Source: Lichina pygmaea
Lineage: Eukaryota; Ascomycota; Lichinomycetes; Lichinales; Lichinaceae
Assembly: GCA_963422465.1 (NCBI GenBank)
Contig: OY730170.1
Coordinates: 5,395,171-5,459,170, forward strand
DNA: 64,000 bases
Direction: 5' to 3'
Shown: positions 22,427 to 34,840 of the stretch, one piece after another
Layout of the letters: every line of letters starts with the position of its first letter
Position numbering within the stretch: position 1 is the stretch's first letter
Notes under the pieces: model-generated
What the model was told of the DNA's origin: nothing
What the model saw: only the letters and a program-made list of their open reading frames with translations
The model's database searches: none
Position numbers and translations under genes: made by a program

Positions 22427-25400
22427 GACACGTCAAGGCAGCGTTGAGAGTGGTCCTGACCAGGTCAGGCTTTCGTGAGAAGGTCTGCCCATGGTGGGAG
22501 AGACTGATCGGGTAGGACGAAAGGCCCACGGGCGTCGCGTCTTTACTCGCATACTTCAGAAGCTATCATCCCGACCCGCGATCCCAACCAGCCCGCCCAC
22601 TACGTCACCGCTGTCTCGCCGTTGCTCGGAGCTGTAATCAATCCCTCTACTCTTACCATGTTCTGTCGACGCTCATCTGAGTCCAATTCCCAAGTGAAAG
22701 AGTGTGCGACTCATGACGGCGAGACCCGTCGTTCTCCGATTCTGCTCCCCCCCAGATCACCACTCTCGAACTCTTTCCGTCTCCCCTGACTTCCCTGCTA
22801 CCCCATGAGAAGTATTCTAGTGGCGTGTATTATTCATTGTCCTCCCATTGGGTTCCCCACCACTGGCATCTCCTTGTGTTAATCTCAGTGCTACGGTCTC
22901 GACTCTGTTGTGTCCTCAGGTGGATCTCTGCTCGCAGCTTGGAAGAGTAAGGAGATGGCTTGTTTGCACCTGTAAGAGGGTGCTGATGAGCGTGAAGAAA
23001 AATCAGGATCAGCTATTGCTCAATCGCACCCAGTGATTTTTGTAGATCATCACATGTCCCGCAGGGAAGTGCAAAAGCACTGTCCGACCCCGCTCTGTTC
23101 AGACTTGCTTTCAGATACGATTTTCCTACTTAAGTGTATAGGATAGTCTATCAACCGAGCTATCTTCACCTTGGCATCATAGATTCAGGCGAGAACACGG
23201 GGTGATACTGGAAGAGTATTGTTGTTCTTCCTATCTACAAAAGGGTCTGCCGACATAGACAGTCAGGCGCTTGGATCTACTAAAAAACAGACCGATCTAG
23301 AAATATCTCTCAGGCCGGACAAGACCCCTTGCAGTCCGTTCCTGGAGCTCGTGGGGCTACCTGCTCTTGTGGCTGCCGGTCTATCTTGTCCGGACCGCTA
23401 CTCTTAAGATCACGGCCGGTCGACACATTGAAAGACAAGATAAAACTCTCTTATCTTGCCGGATATTCAGTCTAATCGTTCCAAATCGATTAGGGCCTCC
23501 GCTCTGGAGAGCGTCGTCTACGTGTCGCTGGATTGTTGGATGGCCTTGTTCACAGAAGACCAGAAGAATCTACCTCAATTCAGTCTTTGAGGTAGTGGAC
23601 TTGTTCACCCCAACATGCTTGATAGCATTATGTGGACCATGGCTTCGACAGACTACCCGCAGATCCTCTCAACCAGAATTACTCTGAATACCGTACGGTA
23701 TTGTGAAATCAAAAGGCCAGGGTTTCTCCCAATCCAAAGCCAGATGATACCGGTATCTTCTTTTCAAGTCATCACACTTGTCTAGCAGAGTTGAAAGAGT
23801 GATTGGGTTGATGTGAAATCCTCACCAGAACTACTGTGGGAGCACACTCGACAGGCTACTTGACCTATGGGCAGTGTAATATCCTCTTGAACCAGACCTG
23901 CAGCAACAGTCATGTTGGCCTTGAGAACATCTCCGTCAATATCTCTGATCTTCATTGCAGTGAGACAATTCAGCGAAGATACTGTATCATACAGCTGTTT
24001 TTACTACGAATATACAAATTCGCAGCCAGGCGTGGTACTTGACAAGTATCCCAAACAACTACGGAACATGTTTATGCCCTGGCCAACAGGGTCCGAATGC
24101 CGCATATAACGCAGGAGATGACATGGTCGTGGCCTTGGAGATTCACTGCCTCTGGACATGATGACTGTCTTCTGTAAATGGTCATCATACCTTGGCAGTC
24201 TTTCACTTAACCAGTCGGCCTCTTGGACTTGATCTGTCCTCAAGTATCGCCTCAAGGGCAGATTGTTCAACGTTCATATCAGGAAGAGACCTTGACAAAA
24301 GAGAACAGTCTCGTCAACAAGGACCCCGTCTTAATAGAAGACTTTCACCAAGAGAGGTGAAGAGCTATGTCCGACAAGCAGTGCCAGATCTACAATGTGG
24401 ATGCAGCATCTGTCAATCTTGATGGTTTTACAAGCGCCAGAGCATGACACTGCCATGACTGCCAGGCGCTTCTCTACCGTACTGTTGATCTTGTCCAGCA
24501 TTCCATCTTCTGTGATTAAATACAACTGTTTGTGGAAACAGATGTACATACGTACAGTATTTCGCAGCAACGACTACGTACGTATGTACGTAAGTACCTC
24601 TGTGACTGATGTATTCAAATCCACTTACAACTACGTACGAGTATGTACTTCCGTACCGATATGACATACGGTACTGTACATGCAGTACCGGTACAGTACA
24701 TCTGTAGCGGTAGGCCTACAAGGGCACAGCGGAAGCGTCTCAATGCGTGTGTACGGAAGTAGCTAAGAGCTATCTAGCAAGCTATATGGGAGTCCAAGGG
24801 TCACGTGGCAGCAGAGGACACGATCGTGTCAACATCTGTCTCCTGAAAATTCCAAATCAACAGCCATGGCGTCTCGGCTCTTACTATCCATCGATCCTCC
24901 CACACCTCCGTAACTCCGTACGGCACGGAGTACGTACGTACGTACATGAAGCACCGTCACCCAGCTCAGCCAACAGTCCCAGCGAGCCACCCAAAAAGCA
25001 AGTCCACCACTGCCTCGCGATCTTTGCTGTGACCTCGGGTAAGAAGAGCGCTACAAACGTACGGTCGGAAGGGTTGTTTCAGGTAACATGTTATCCTTGC
25101 AGTGTTTAGCCGGACCGGTGTTGGTCGCATCGGAGGCTTGCACTCTACAGTACCCGTACTGTAAGATACCTTACGTATCGTGGTGACTTAGGAAGACAGT
25201 GAAAAGTGGACCCCCGCGCGTGCCCCCTCACGGCAGCAAGGTACGGTTACGGTACGGTACCGAGTACCGTAGCCTACCGACAGCCGACGTCTCAGAAAGG
25301 ACTCAAACATCGAGGGACGTGCTGCCTCCACTCCTCGTCATCGAGGTCGAGTACACTACTTAACGTGACGGCGGTCAAGTGCAGTACGGAGTATTTCCTG

Positions 25401-28071
25401 GGGGGAACGTATGTACTGTGCCTCACTGATCTCAGCGGCACGAGGGCATCGGCGGTTCAATGACTACCTTTAGTTGATGACAACTCTGTTGGATGACTTG
25501 CAGAGAGCCTGAAAAGCACGAGAGGCTACGGAACCGTGAGGGGTATAGTGGTATGATCCCTGCTGGCTTCCCGCTTGCGTCGATGTTTCAAGAAATGTGC
25601 CGTGGTGCTTGGCGTATCTGACCCCACCACACCCGAGCCCATTCTACGATTTTGCCATCGCCTCTCGACGCCACCACACTGCAGTACGTACGTACACCAC
25701 GCCGCGGGCCACGCTATGGCGTAGGTGCTCAAGCCCTCGATCGCTGCTGGGCTCGCTGTACGTATGGTAGACCACGTAGCTGGTCTTACGGCCAAGCCGG
25801 AAGACGGGCCGGGCTCTGGGTGATTGGCTCGATGACCACGACATACGGTCAACGAAGCACGGCCGGACCGGCGCAGACGAGGTGGACTTTGTGCGCCTGG
25901 GCCGGCGCGTTGTCCATTGTGCTTCCCACCTCCAGAGTCAGCTGCGTTGCCCGCCGGAGAGTACATGTGGCACCGCGCTGTTCATACCCCGCACCAGAGT
26001 CTTGCAGTTGATAAAAGTCCCTTCCCTCTCCGAGGGACCGGAAGCATGCTATACCACTACCTGACGAGGAAGTCAAGGGTCGTTCCCAAGGGTCCTAATC
26101 CGGCCACAGAGGAAAAAGGACGAGAGAGAGAAAAGAGAGAGAGAGAGAGAGATCAAGACAGAAACTTGAACCGAGGATGCGCTCCGACGCTTAAATTAAG
26201 ATCAGCAGGAATACAAGCCTACAAGGCTCGCCAAATATCCCCCGAATACGGCCGTCGTGGATCTTGCAGGTATAAAACCTGGCACCGGGTTGCAACGACA
26301 GCCGTCGACGACCACGTCGGGAGCCTGCGTCGGCTGCTGCGTTGCGGCACTCACTTATAGTGAACGGCATCCAAGCGCTCCACACAGTATCTCGGAAGCG
26401 TATCACCACCTCGAAAGGCTCCGGCGCAGAGGCCAGATGATGAACCCAGCCTCGTGCAACGAAACGCCCTGGCCCTTATATGAGTGGGACCATCCTGTCC
26501 GCAGAGTAGATATATCTGCCCGGTCCGTCTGGCTCTTCTCGCGCGCTCATATTCGTGCGTCCATCTCGGTTCACGGCGCAGCAACTTCGCAACCCAACTC
26601 GTCGTGTGCTTCTGGACTTCTCGACTAAGCAATACCGCCGGGGCGCTCACATCGGTGTTCGGATGCTGGCACGAGCCTGAGGATATCATTCCATTCGTTC
26701 TCACATTGGCCTGAACCCTCGGGGCTTGGCAGTTGAGAGACGAGCCCGATAACCCATCGGAGCCCCATACCGGCGAGGTGCAGAGCTCATCAGACCGTCT
26801 TGACGGTTCACACGCATCGACCGAGCCGGTATAACCCCTCGGAGGGATCAACACAGACGCCCTCCTCTGACCGAGCCAGGATGGCGCTCACTGTCTCGGG
26901 CAACCAGATCTGGACGACATATCTCCCCATTTCGAGTCCGGATACGGACGCCATCGAAAGTCTCCCGACAGCCCTCCTGACAGCAACGAAGCCCTTCCCG
27001 AGTGATCGAGGCTCCACCGGGTCACCGGCAGGTCCACCTTCAACACTTGAGACGATGGCCAGCGGCGCCAGTTCAAACGTGCCCCTTTTGCGGCCCAGCA
27101 ACTCGCCGAGCACCCCATCCAGCTCGAGACAGAATATGGCTACCAGGACGTCGGACCTGGCGGCCGCAAACACCGATTCGGCCGGCAGACGGCTTGTCCC
27201 CAGGCCTTCCGTGGCCTTCGCCGTCGGCGTTCTCCTCCTGAGACTCCTGTGGATCTAGTCGTGTGAATCTTGTGGGGTCCACGTGCGAGCTGGACGGATA
27301 GTGGAGGGAGAGGAAGAGGCGTTTGTGGCGTTTACTCTCCGGCTTCCGCATCTCAGACGCCAGTGCTCCACATGGCACACAACGATACCCAATAGACCTG
27401 CAATATAGCCCTTTGTGATATCAAATCCGCCCAAAGTCCAAAATCCCGTTGTGCTCTTGCTCAGTTGGGGACGTACAATCACGTCATGGCACATGCGAGT
27501 AGCTCGTTTGCTCTTTGCGGTAGGGTCCATGGTCGACCGATCAAGTTGGCTTTCGATGCCAGTCTGAAATCAACCATAAAGACGTCGATGCGCCAACGCT
27601 AGATGCTCCTTGCCTTAGCGTTCAAAGAAGGCCGGATATCCCGTGGCAGTGGAGAACATGCTGTTCAGCTTCGCGCAATCAACCCTCAAGTCCAAGAGCT
27701 CCAGAGACTTCCATGATACGAGATCCATCGCTTCGTGGTTCTGAAACTCGCGTGCGGGAGTTTGTGGAGCAAGATTTCACGACGGCTGATCCATGATTTT
27801 CTTGGGTTGAAATGGCCCTCGACCGTGGGTCAGAGTATGACGTCGACATTCCGACGCAGCCCTGCTGCTGCTGCTGATCGTTCCTAGAGCGGCTGGTGTT
27901 TGATCAACCAAGTTCGCTTCAGGGCAAGATTCGAGCGTGGAATCGAATCATCTCGAGACCCCCTCCCCCCACCAGAACCAAGAAAGGCGCGGCGCGCGGA
28001 TTGCATGTCTCGGAGCGTTTCTGCGCGGGCGACCACAGCAGGGGGGCCTTCTGTCGTCACACCTCCGCTAA
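22427..28071. other. Long gene-poor stretch
   Basis: About 5.6 kb without a gene I can support. 22440-24500 has only short unrelated frames. 24540-25460 is rich in GTAC palindromes (for example 24570-24720, 24920-24950, 25230-25280). A purine tract (GAGA repeats) lies at 26115-26150. Overlapping frames on both strands at 26.8-27.5 kb look equally good or bad. Unrecognised fast-evolving genes or long UTRs may hide here. Confidence 0.4.
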
Positions 28072-30935
28072 TCACCACTCGTCTTGGTCCAAAGGAATCG
28101 TGTAGAGGCCATTCTTCTTCTTCTCCATTGTCCATTTCTCGATCCATGACTTCATCTTCTCTCGACTCTTGGCCGACCCGACGTTGACCGTCGGGATGAT
28201 CTTGTCGATGCGCAGCGCGCAACAGAACATGGTCAGCTCCCGGAAACTGCTGTGCTCGCTGTAGGGAACACCGAAGCATCTGGCCTCGCGTGTGCTGCCG
28301 CGCTGAGGCACCAGGTCGGCCATGGCGTAGGAGGATTTCCAGCTCGAGGACTGGAGCACCGTCTGGACGGCTGGTGACTCGACGAAGCGGCCGTTCGGCG
28401 GTCGGTAGTTCCACCCGGATGGTCGAAATCCAACCACACGCGCGAAGTGAGGTTTGTAGGCGTTGAGGTAGTCCTGCAGCGTCTCGGCCCGGATCTCGAA
28501 GAGAGGAGTCATATGAACTTGAGCTTCGTGCGGGTCGGACGTCAGGCGACCAGTCAGCTCGGCGTCCTCGAGACAGGCGCAGATGCGCTGCTTCGCCGGG
28601 CCCGCGAAGATCTTGCAGTCGAGTGCTTGCGCGATGCCGAGGCAGATTCGCTCCTTGCCGATGCTGTACGTTCCTACCACGACCAGCAGCCGACCCCGGC
28701 TTCTGCCACCCGATCGGGAGCGGACTGCCATGCCGTCGACGTGGTCATCGGCCGTGGCTCTGCCGACGGATTGAGGATTGGCGTCGATGAACCTGACCAT
28801 GCCGCCACCAGCACGGTCTCGCTTCATCTTCTCCCACCCGTCGTTCTCGTCCGTAAACTCCTTGGCCACGCTGACGCACATATCCGCGCAAGCCGCGATG
28901 ACCTGCTCTTGGCTAGGAAACGCGTACTTCGGATTCAAGTAGGTCGTATCCAGGTAGCACACATCGATCTTCTGCTGGCCGACGACCCTGGCAGTAGGAG
29001 AATTGTCACGCAGATCCGGCCGAAGCAGCGGATGGCGAACGTGAGCGGGACAGGCTCTGAAGTCTCCGCAGTGCAGGACCCGGAGTACCTTGGGACGCCT
29101 CCCGTCGCCAACGGTCTTCTCGAACAGGAACAGCGAGCTGCCGGGGCAGTGATTGGCAGGTATCATGGTCACTTGCGCACCTGAGGTCCCGGGTACGTCG
29201 ACCGTCCGTTCGAACTCGAGATCGACGACGAACCGCGGGTCGACGCGGAGCTGCTGGCGGACGAGGTTGCCGGTGATGCGGCTGCAGTATATCGGCCCGT
29301 GGGCCCACGACGACGTCAATCCGACATAATGATCACTGTGGAAATGGCTGAGAAAATAGGCTTGACAGCCTTCGACGGCGCCGTACCGAAAGGCATCGAC
29401 GCAGATCGAGAAGCCCGGCAGTATCTTGTAGAAGGGGCATGTCCGCTGGAACGCTGGCTTACCGCGCGCCGCGTGCTCGGCCGCGGCTGCCGTGGCCCAC
29501 GCGGCGTCCTCAGTGTGGGACGACATCAGCTTCGAGAAGGCCGACGGGGCTGAGCCTTTTCCGGACCCGACGACGAAAGGATTTGCCTGTCCCGGCTTGG
29601 CGGGCCGGGTCGGGCGCTGGAACCGATTGGCATTGAGCGTGCGGTTCTGTCTCTCTGGATGATGCTGGGGGGCCTTGGGCAAGGGCAGCGGTGTGCCATC
29701 TAAACAATGATTGACATGGAGTTGTGCGTCCTCGTTTGGAAGTCAGACCACGAGCAATAACTGCCGGAGATGCCCAAACCTACGTGATCATTCAATCCTA
29801 CCAAGCTTCCGTTACATATCGGACAGGCCTCAGCAACCCGATGTAGCTCGCCAGCATTGCGGTCAGCTGCACCTCCGTGGTTGTCTCCGTCTAGTGTGGG
29901 CTGCTGCGTTGATCGATACGACGACGAGATCAGCTCGGTCACTTCCTCCTCGTCAACACCACTCTCGGCCATCTCGGCTCGGAGTTCTTCTTCCGCCATC
30001 TGCCTTTCCAGGAGCTCTTCTCCTTCTCCGAATTCGGCGTCCTCGAAGTCCACGGTGCCCCACTCGTCGTCATCGAAGGCTGCTGCTGTTTCTCTCCCCT
30101 CGGCCTGGTGGTTGGGTACGTCATCACCATGGACTAGGCCCCCGTTGGCAGAGCAGCCGTGCTCTAGCCCGTCTTCGGTGGAGGCCTTCCTTTCCACGTC
30201 GTCCGTCCTGCTGGCGAGGGCCACTTCGGCTTCAAGGGGACCATCGACCTCCGGTTCATTGGTGGAAGGAGTGAGCTGGGCTGGCACCGGTGATACCTTT
30301 CCTTCATCACGCCTAGGCGCAACATCCTCTTGATACATATCGTCAACACCCAGCTCTATCCTCGGCTCTCCCTGGACCGACGCATGAGAAGGGAGTGCAA
30401 TCTTTGGCGGAGAAGAGCAGTCTTTATCGACGTTGGCTGAAATCCGCCCCCTTAAGAATCCCAACGCTCCAAGTCCTGACCCATCCAACGCCTCGACCAG
30501 ATCAGGCTGATCCTGCAAGCCATGGCCTACGCGACTCCATCCGTCTTCATAGTCCGACGGCCGTGATACACCTTCTCCGCATCGGCGCTTCGAGGATCTG
30601 GTATCGGTATCGAACAGAGGCTCGATGTTCCAGGTAGGTTCCGTTCCTGCTCGGTCGATTGCATCAAGAGCTGTTTCGTTTGAGCGCGAGTGAGGCGGAA
30701 CCTGGGCAGCGGACCGCTGTAGATCTCGACGTGGAGCTCCATCCCCGCAATCTTGAACAAACAGGCCTTGCTGTTCCGTGGCGATCGATTCAAGATCGGA
30801 GGAAGCGGCCGTATGGCGGTTGTTCTTTGACGGCTCCGCCTTCCGGAAGAAATCAAGGATGCTGCCGTTAGGCTTGATATTCGATCTTGTCCGCTTGAGC
30901 TGTGCGGGTGTTCGAGCGGTAGTGGCGCCGGTCAT
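28072..30935 (-). CDS. PSO2: DNA interstrand cross-link repair nuclease (PSO2/SNM1 family)
   Basis: Nuclear 5'-exonuclease of the metallo-beta-lactamase/beta-CASP group that processes interstrand cross-links. Model complement(join(28072..29730, 29784..30935)), 936 aa, from ATG at 30935. The N-terminal ~380 residues are disordered and acidic, with GSILDFFRKA resembling a PCNA-binding box. A UBZ4-type finger begins CPICNGSLVGLNDH and ends HVNHCLDG; a 53-nt intron (29731-29783) cuts through it and splicing restores the C-x2-C...H-x3-C pattern. The catalytic core (from about residue 430) has SHFHSDHY (metal-binding HxHxDH), ANHCPGSS, LHCGDFR and YLDTTYLNP; the beta-CASP part ends with VPYSEHSSF, carrying the last His. 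All key residues are present. Confidence 0.92.
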
Positions 30936-31850
30936 CGTAGGCACCGGGGTCTTTGAAGATGTGATGCAATTTCCACCAGGATGGCTTGGTGTGACACTTC
31001 GAGTTCTACTATTCCGGGGATGGAGCTGGTCCAGGAGCAATGAGTTGACGACACAGCCTTGAGAATATTTCAAGCTGGTTGCGTCATCTTGTGAATCACA
31101 TCGGAGTGAGTAACGACACGTCCAAAAGCTGTCTGGACCACACGGCCACACCTACTCAGGTAAACTACTCGTAGACGACCATACAAAGTGGCAGGGGGCA
31201 CTTGGGACCTCGGAATCGTGGACTACATGCGGTTAAGAACAGTCCATGAGCAGTTCCTAGTCTCCTCAACGTTTGAACCTGAATTGCTGGTCTCACGTGA
31301 TCTAGACACTAGTTTCAACCTTATACCAGAACGGTCGAGGCACGGACGTACTGTACGTACCTTCGTACGTACGGGACATACGTACGAGGACACAGAGTCA
31401 TCAGAGTGAAGCGGTACGTTAAGTACATACTGTAAATCTAGGTTTGAGGGGGGGGGGGGGGGGGGGTAGCCAGAGCATGTCTCTGGTCTGTGATCTTCCT
31501 GTGCCTCCTCCTTTCTGGAATGGCTTGCATCCTGCAGCCAAACCTCATTCAGATGACCTTCCCCAGTGCGACGAAGTCCCGGAAATTCAGCCTTGCTACT
31601 TGAACCATGGTGAGGATCGGTGAGCGACGCATGTTCAGCCTTGCAACTTGAGCCATGGTCCGGAGTAGTGAGTGAGCATATAAGTCTTCCCGATCCCAGC
31701 GTTGATCAAGACCAGATCCTGAACCTCAGAAGCTTGCACACACACTCATGCTAGCACCTTTAGCAGACATCTAGAATCGATACAGTAGGTTTCTCAGTGA
31801 TATCCTTGACAATAGCACTTGCTAATCATTGCAGATTCAAGCTTTACATC
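30936..31850. other. Intergenic between PSO2 and a membrane-protein gene
   Basis: Divergent upstream regions. Contains GTAC palindromes at about 31345-31440 and a G19 run at 31448-31466. No gene seen. Confidence 0.5.
31448..31466. repeat. Poly-G homopolymer (G19)
   Basis: Nineteen consecutive G on the + strand, in a promoter-proximal position about 400 bp before the membrane-protein gene. Confidence 0.9.
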
Positions 31851-33118
31851 ATGACATTCAAGACCACACTTCTCTGGACTCTGGTCCTTCTCTTTGCTCG
31901 TGTCATCGCACAAGTCAGGAGCACGGATCAGTTTCAGTCCTGGTATCCTGAATACAGGGGTATCTTTCAGAAAGTCCTGCGCGAGAACTGTAGCGACGAA
32001 TATGCCTACTACCTCGCCGGCCAAACCAACTCGAGTCGGCTCGACCAAGACAAATGGAATGGAGCAGGAACAACAAATCAACTGGCCTTTCCGCCTGCTA
32101 GTTGTATCCTCAACAATGTTTCGGAATGGGTGAAGTTCAACATGGCTAGTGCGGCAGGATTGCTTGGTCTTACACCATCCATCCTCGCTGCGCTTGGACC
32201 TTCAGTCGAGGAGGTGACATCGCTCTTCATCCTTGCCCGACGCCCTCTTCCTGGGATGTCTCGCCGCTGGAACACCTTCTTTGTTCTCATTCCGAACCGT
32301 CAACCCTCACAAGACGTTGGAGAACATAAAGGAACAGAACTCTCATGGGCCTCCGATAAAGGTTCCTCGTGATCTCCGACATCTACCAATGATCGTCGAA
32401 TTTGTCCTCTCCGCAGGGGCCATCGTAAACAACGCACACAACAGCTACCAGCTGGGCATACTTGGTGTTGTGGTGCTGTTTCGATGACCGCAAGGGTCTG
32501 CGACAGAGATGCAGAGATTTCAATCTCAAGATTCTATGGAAAGGAGTCAAAGTTTGGTTCATAACTCAGTTTACCCCCTCAGCGGAAGTTGAGCTGCTTG
32601 CATCCACGTCAGGCGACGGGAATTTCAAGTCACTTCTCATCTCTTGGATTGTCTTGGTTCACATCACTTGTCATATCATTGGGGGGACCCTTACTTTCTC
32701 TAGCCTGATCTTTATCACTGTCAGGGATGCAGTCACTGTTATTAGTCGTTATCTGGCATCTCTTTCGGTTTGTCAAGTGATTCTCACGTATGAGCTTGCT
32801 GTTCTGAGGGACAAATACCGGAAGAAGGACGAAGGCCAGCGAAAGGATGGATACTGGGCAAAGGATAAATACCGGGCGAGAACATCTACGCAACGGGGAT
32901 CAGACGGAGAGCTTCAGGCTTTGCGCATGACAAGTCACCATTCTTTTGCTGAGACGGAATATGGGTACAAGGGTGAGGTCTCGGAACCCAGGGGATTCAG
33001 AGCGAGGTTCAGCCAGTTGAAACCTGGATACGCACGTTTATTACAGCTCCCTCTTGTTCAAATAGCTTGTGGCCAGGCAAATGGATCCATTGGCAGCCGA
33101 TCGTCAGTTCACAAGTAG
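31851..33118 (+). pseudogene. Polytopic membrane protein of unknown function, frameshifted
   Basis: ATG at 31851 opens a signal peptide (TFKTTLLWTLVLLFARVIAQ) followed by a Cys-bearing extracellular part and a first membrane segment (MASAAGLLGLTPSILAALG). This layout resembles a family of uncharacterised polytopic membrane proteins common in Pezizomycotina. The protein continues in three frames. At about 32235-32250 ARRPL passes to FLGCLAAGTPSLFSF one frame over, and at about 32470-32490 GVVVLFR passes to a frame that runs to 33118 with more membrane segments (LLISWIVLVHITCHIIGGT, VTVISRYLASLSVCQVILTYE). The protein reads smoothly across the first break, so it is an indel and not an intron; the second could be either. 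It is either a pseudogene or two sequence errors. Confidence 0.6.
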
Positions 33119-34294
33119 CGCCCAGGCCAGTTCAGTGGCGACAAGTACATTATCGCGGTGTTCAATGTGGGCAAAGACTTGGTCTGAGTGATTGGGAAGA
33201 AGAAGGACGATGTTGAGCACATGAATGACTGTTGCACAGTGGTTCCCGCTGGCGGTGTCACTAGCGACAGCAACAGAATTAGAATCCTAACCTGGCAGAA
33301 CGATGCGGCAAGGAATGGCTGTAGAGCTTCTTCAGGTGTGCAGTCGACTATTACGACTAGTCGAGCTCCTGCCCCAAGCCAGTACAGGCAGTAATGAATG
33401 ACCAAGCCTTTGATCCAAGAGATAGTTGTTAAGACATCCATCACAGCCACGACCACAACGACAATGAAGAAGGATGCGACAGACAGCGAAGATGAAGTCC
33501 TGGCAAAGGCGATCATTGGGACACTGCCGGGTGCAGCTGCTAGAGCGGCGGTGACATATGCCACGATGAGGGCTGATGTGGGCGATGAAGAGGACCGCGA
33601 GGGGGTGGCGGTGCCAGCACATCCGAGACATCTAGACTGTTTCATAGTCGACGGAGAATTCAGCATGTGGGTGTGTCCACTTCAGGCTGTGTTGTTTCCA
33701 GTGTCTTCAGGGAGTCATTATTAGAACATGTCACAAGAACGAGGACATGGGAAGATGGAACGTGGCAATGGACCGAAGCCTTTTAGGTTGAAAACGACAA
33801 ATTGGGTCGATGGCAGAAAGGAGACAGGCCTAAAGTCGTCGTCAAAGTCGAGTTGCGTCCGAAACCCCCCCTCGATAGTCGCTAGCAATCATAATGCGGT
33901 ATCTGAATCTGATACCGGAGACATTGATCTCACGACTCGTTACCAGACCGCCATTTGCATCATGAAGGTGCTGCAGGCTACGGTCGGGGTAGCGGAACTA
34001 CCTTCAATCGCTGCTGCTTTCGAGTGGCTTCAGCGCCCGTGTCAATAAGTAAATGTCCGTATTGATGTTGATTCGGCAGCAAGCGTCCGGAACCTCGAGA
34101 GCCAGCATCAGAGGCTGGCTTGCGTCTCATGGCCGAGCAAAGCAGGAAAAGAACGTTGCTCGTTAGGCGAGAGATCCCGGGCACTTATCTGGCAGCGTCT
34201 CGAGCCACCTTCTGGACCCTCACACTGCTATCTCTATCATATCGATAGCCTCTCCGTATATCATCCAAAGAGCACTAGCAAATTCGTCGTGCCT
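33119..34294. other. Downstream region, no gene supported
   Basis: Several medium frames on both strands (for example a hydrophobic minus-strand frame at 33109-33666), none with a recognisable family. It may include remains of the C-terminus of the broken membrane-protein gene: YIIAVFNVGKDLV then a stop near 33186 is protein-like. Confidence 0.35.
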
Positions 34295-34840
34295 TCACTT
34301 CGCCTTCGACGATTGCTGCATGGCGTCTGTAGAACAGTGATCGTCAGCGGAAGAGCCCCACTCGGAGCACCCAGAGGGAGTCCGAGGGTCTCTGTCAGGA
34401 GCCCCGGGCGACGAACCTCTTCTTGTTGCGTCTTCCAGAAGTGCCGTGTCGACCGCAGCAGCAGGCAAGTGGACATAACGCACGACGCTGCCTCGGATGA
34501 AGATATTCCTGACGGACGACTGCAGGTACAGCGATGTCCCAAGGTTAGCCAGTGATCTCGAATCCGAGAAAGTCTTCTGAGTCGTCGAGACAAGCATAGT
34601 CCGTACCAGATGCGGGTACTTCAGCTCCTCGACAACCTGGATGTCATCGAGTTTGATATTGAGGTACTGGTCCACCGACTTGAGTGTGCCGCGGATTGCG
34701 ACGTCATTTTTCAGCTCCACGGTCACCTCTTGATCCACCAGGGTCTTGAAGAAGCTGCATCATTCCGTCTATCAGCAAGTAGACCGGACCCATGTCATTA
34801 CCACGCTGGGAGTACAGCCAACGAACCTGAAGAATAGCAT
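34295..34840 (-). CDS. LSM2: U6 snRNA-associated Sm-like protein LSm2
   Basis: Subunit of the Lsm2-8 (nuclear, U6 snRNA) and Lsm1-7 (cytoplasmic, mRNA decay) rings. Model complement(join(34295..34326, 34417..34519, 34607..34754, 34827..34840)), 98 aa, close to the family's usual ~95. The 14-nt first exon encodes MLFF plus part of a Ser codon, continuing FFKTLVDQEVTVELKND. The Sm1 motif is GTLKSVDQYLNIKLDDI and Sm2 is IFIRGSVVRYV. Introns are 72, 87 and 90 nt. Introns 2 and 3 are multiples of three with no stop, so unspliced RNA stays open. The C-terminus is short and basic (SSKAK). Confidence 0.93.

Noticed and set aside
23200-24430. Several 60-110 codon frames that look mildly protein-like
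   Set aside because: They switch strand and frame every ~200 bp, show no recognisable motifs and cannot be joined by plausible introns.
26808-27530. Overlapping frames on both strands: + 26881-27258 with a hydrophobic C-terminus, and minus frames 27255-27530 and 26808-27173 that could be joined by an intron
   Set aside because: No family motif on either strand, and the splice joining the minus frames lacks a convincing branch site. Either could be real, but I cannot choose.
28447-29184. 245-codon + frame inside PSO2
   Set aside because: Antisense to the metallo-beta-lactamase core; it is a shadow of a strongly supported gene.
33109-33666. Minus-strand 185-codon hydrophobic frame resembling a polytopic membrane protein
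   Set aside because: The opposite strand is Thr/Ala/Asp-rich, which produces hydrophobic-looking antisense frames. No conserved motif seen.
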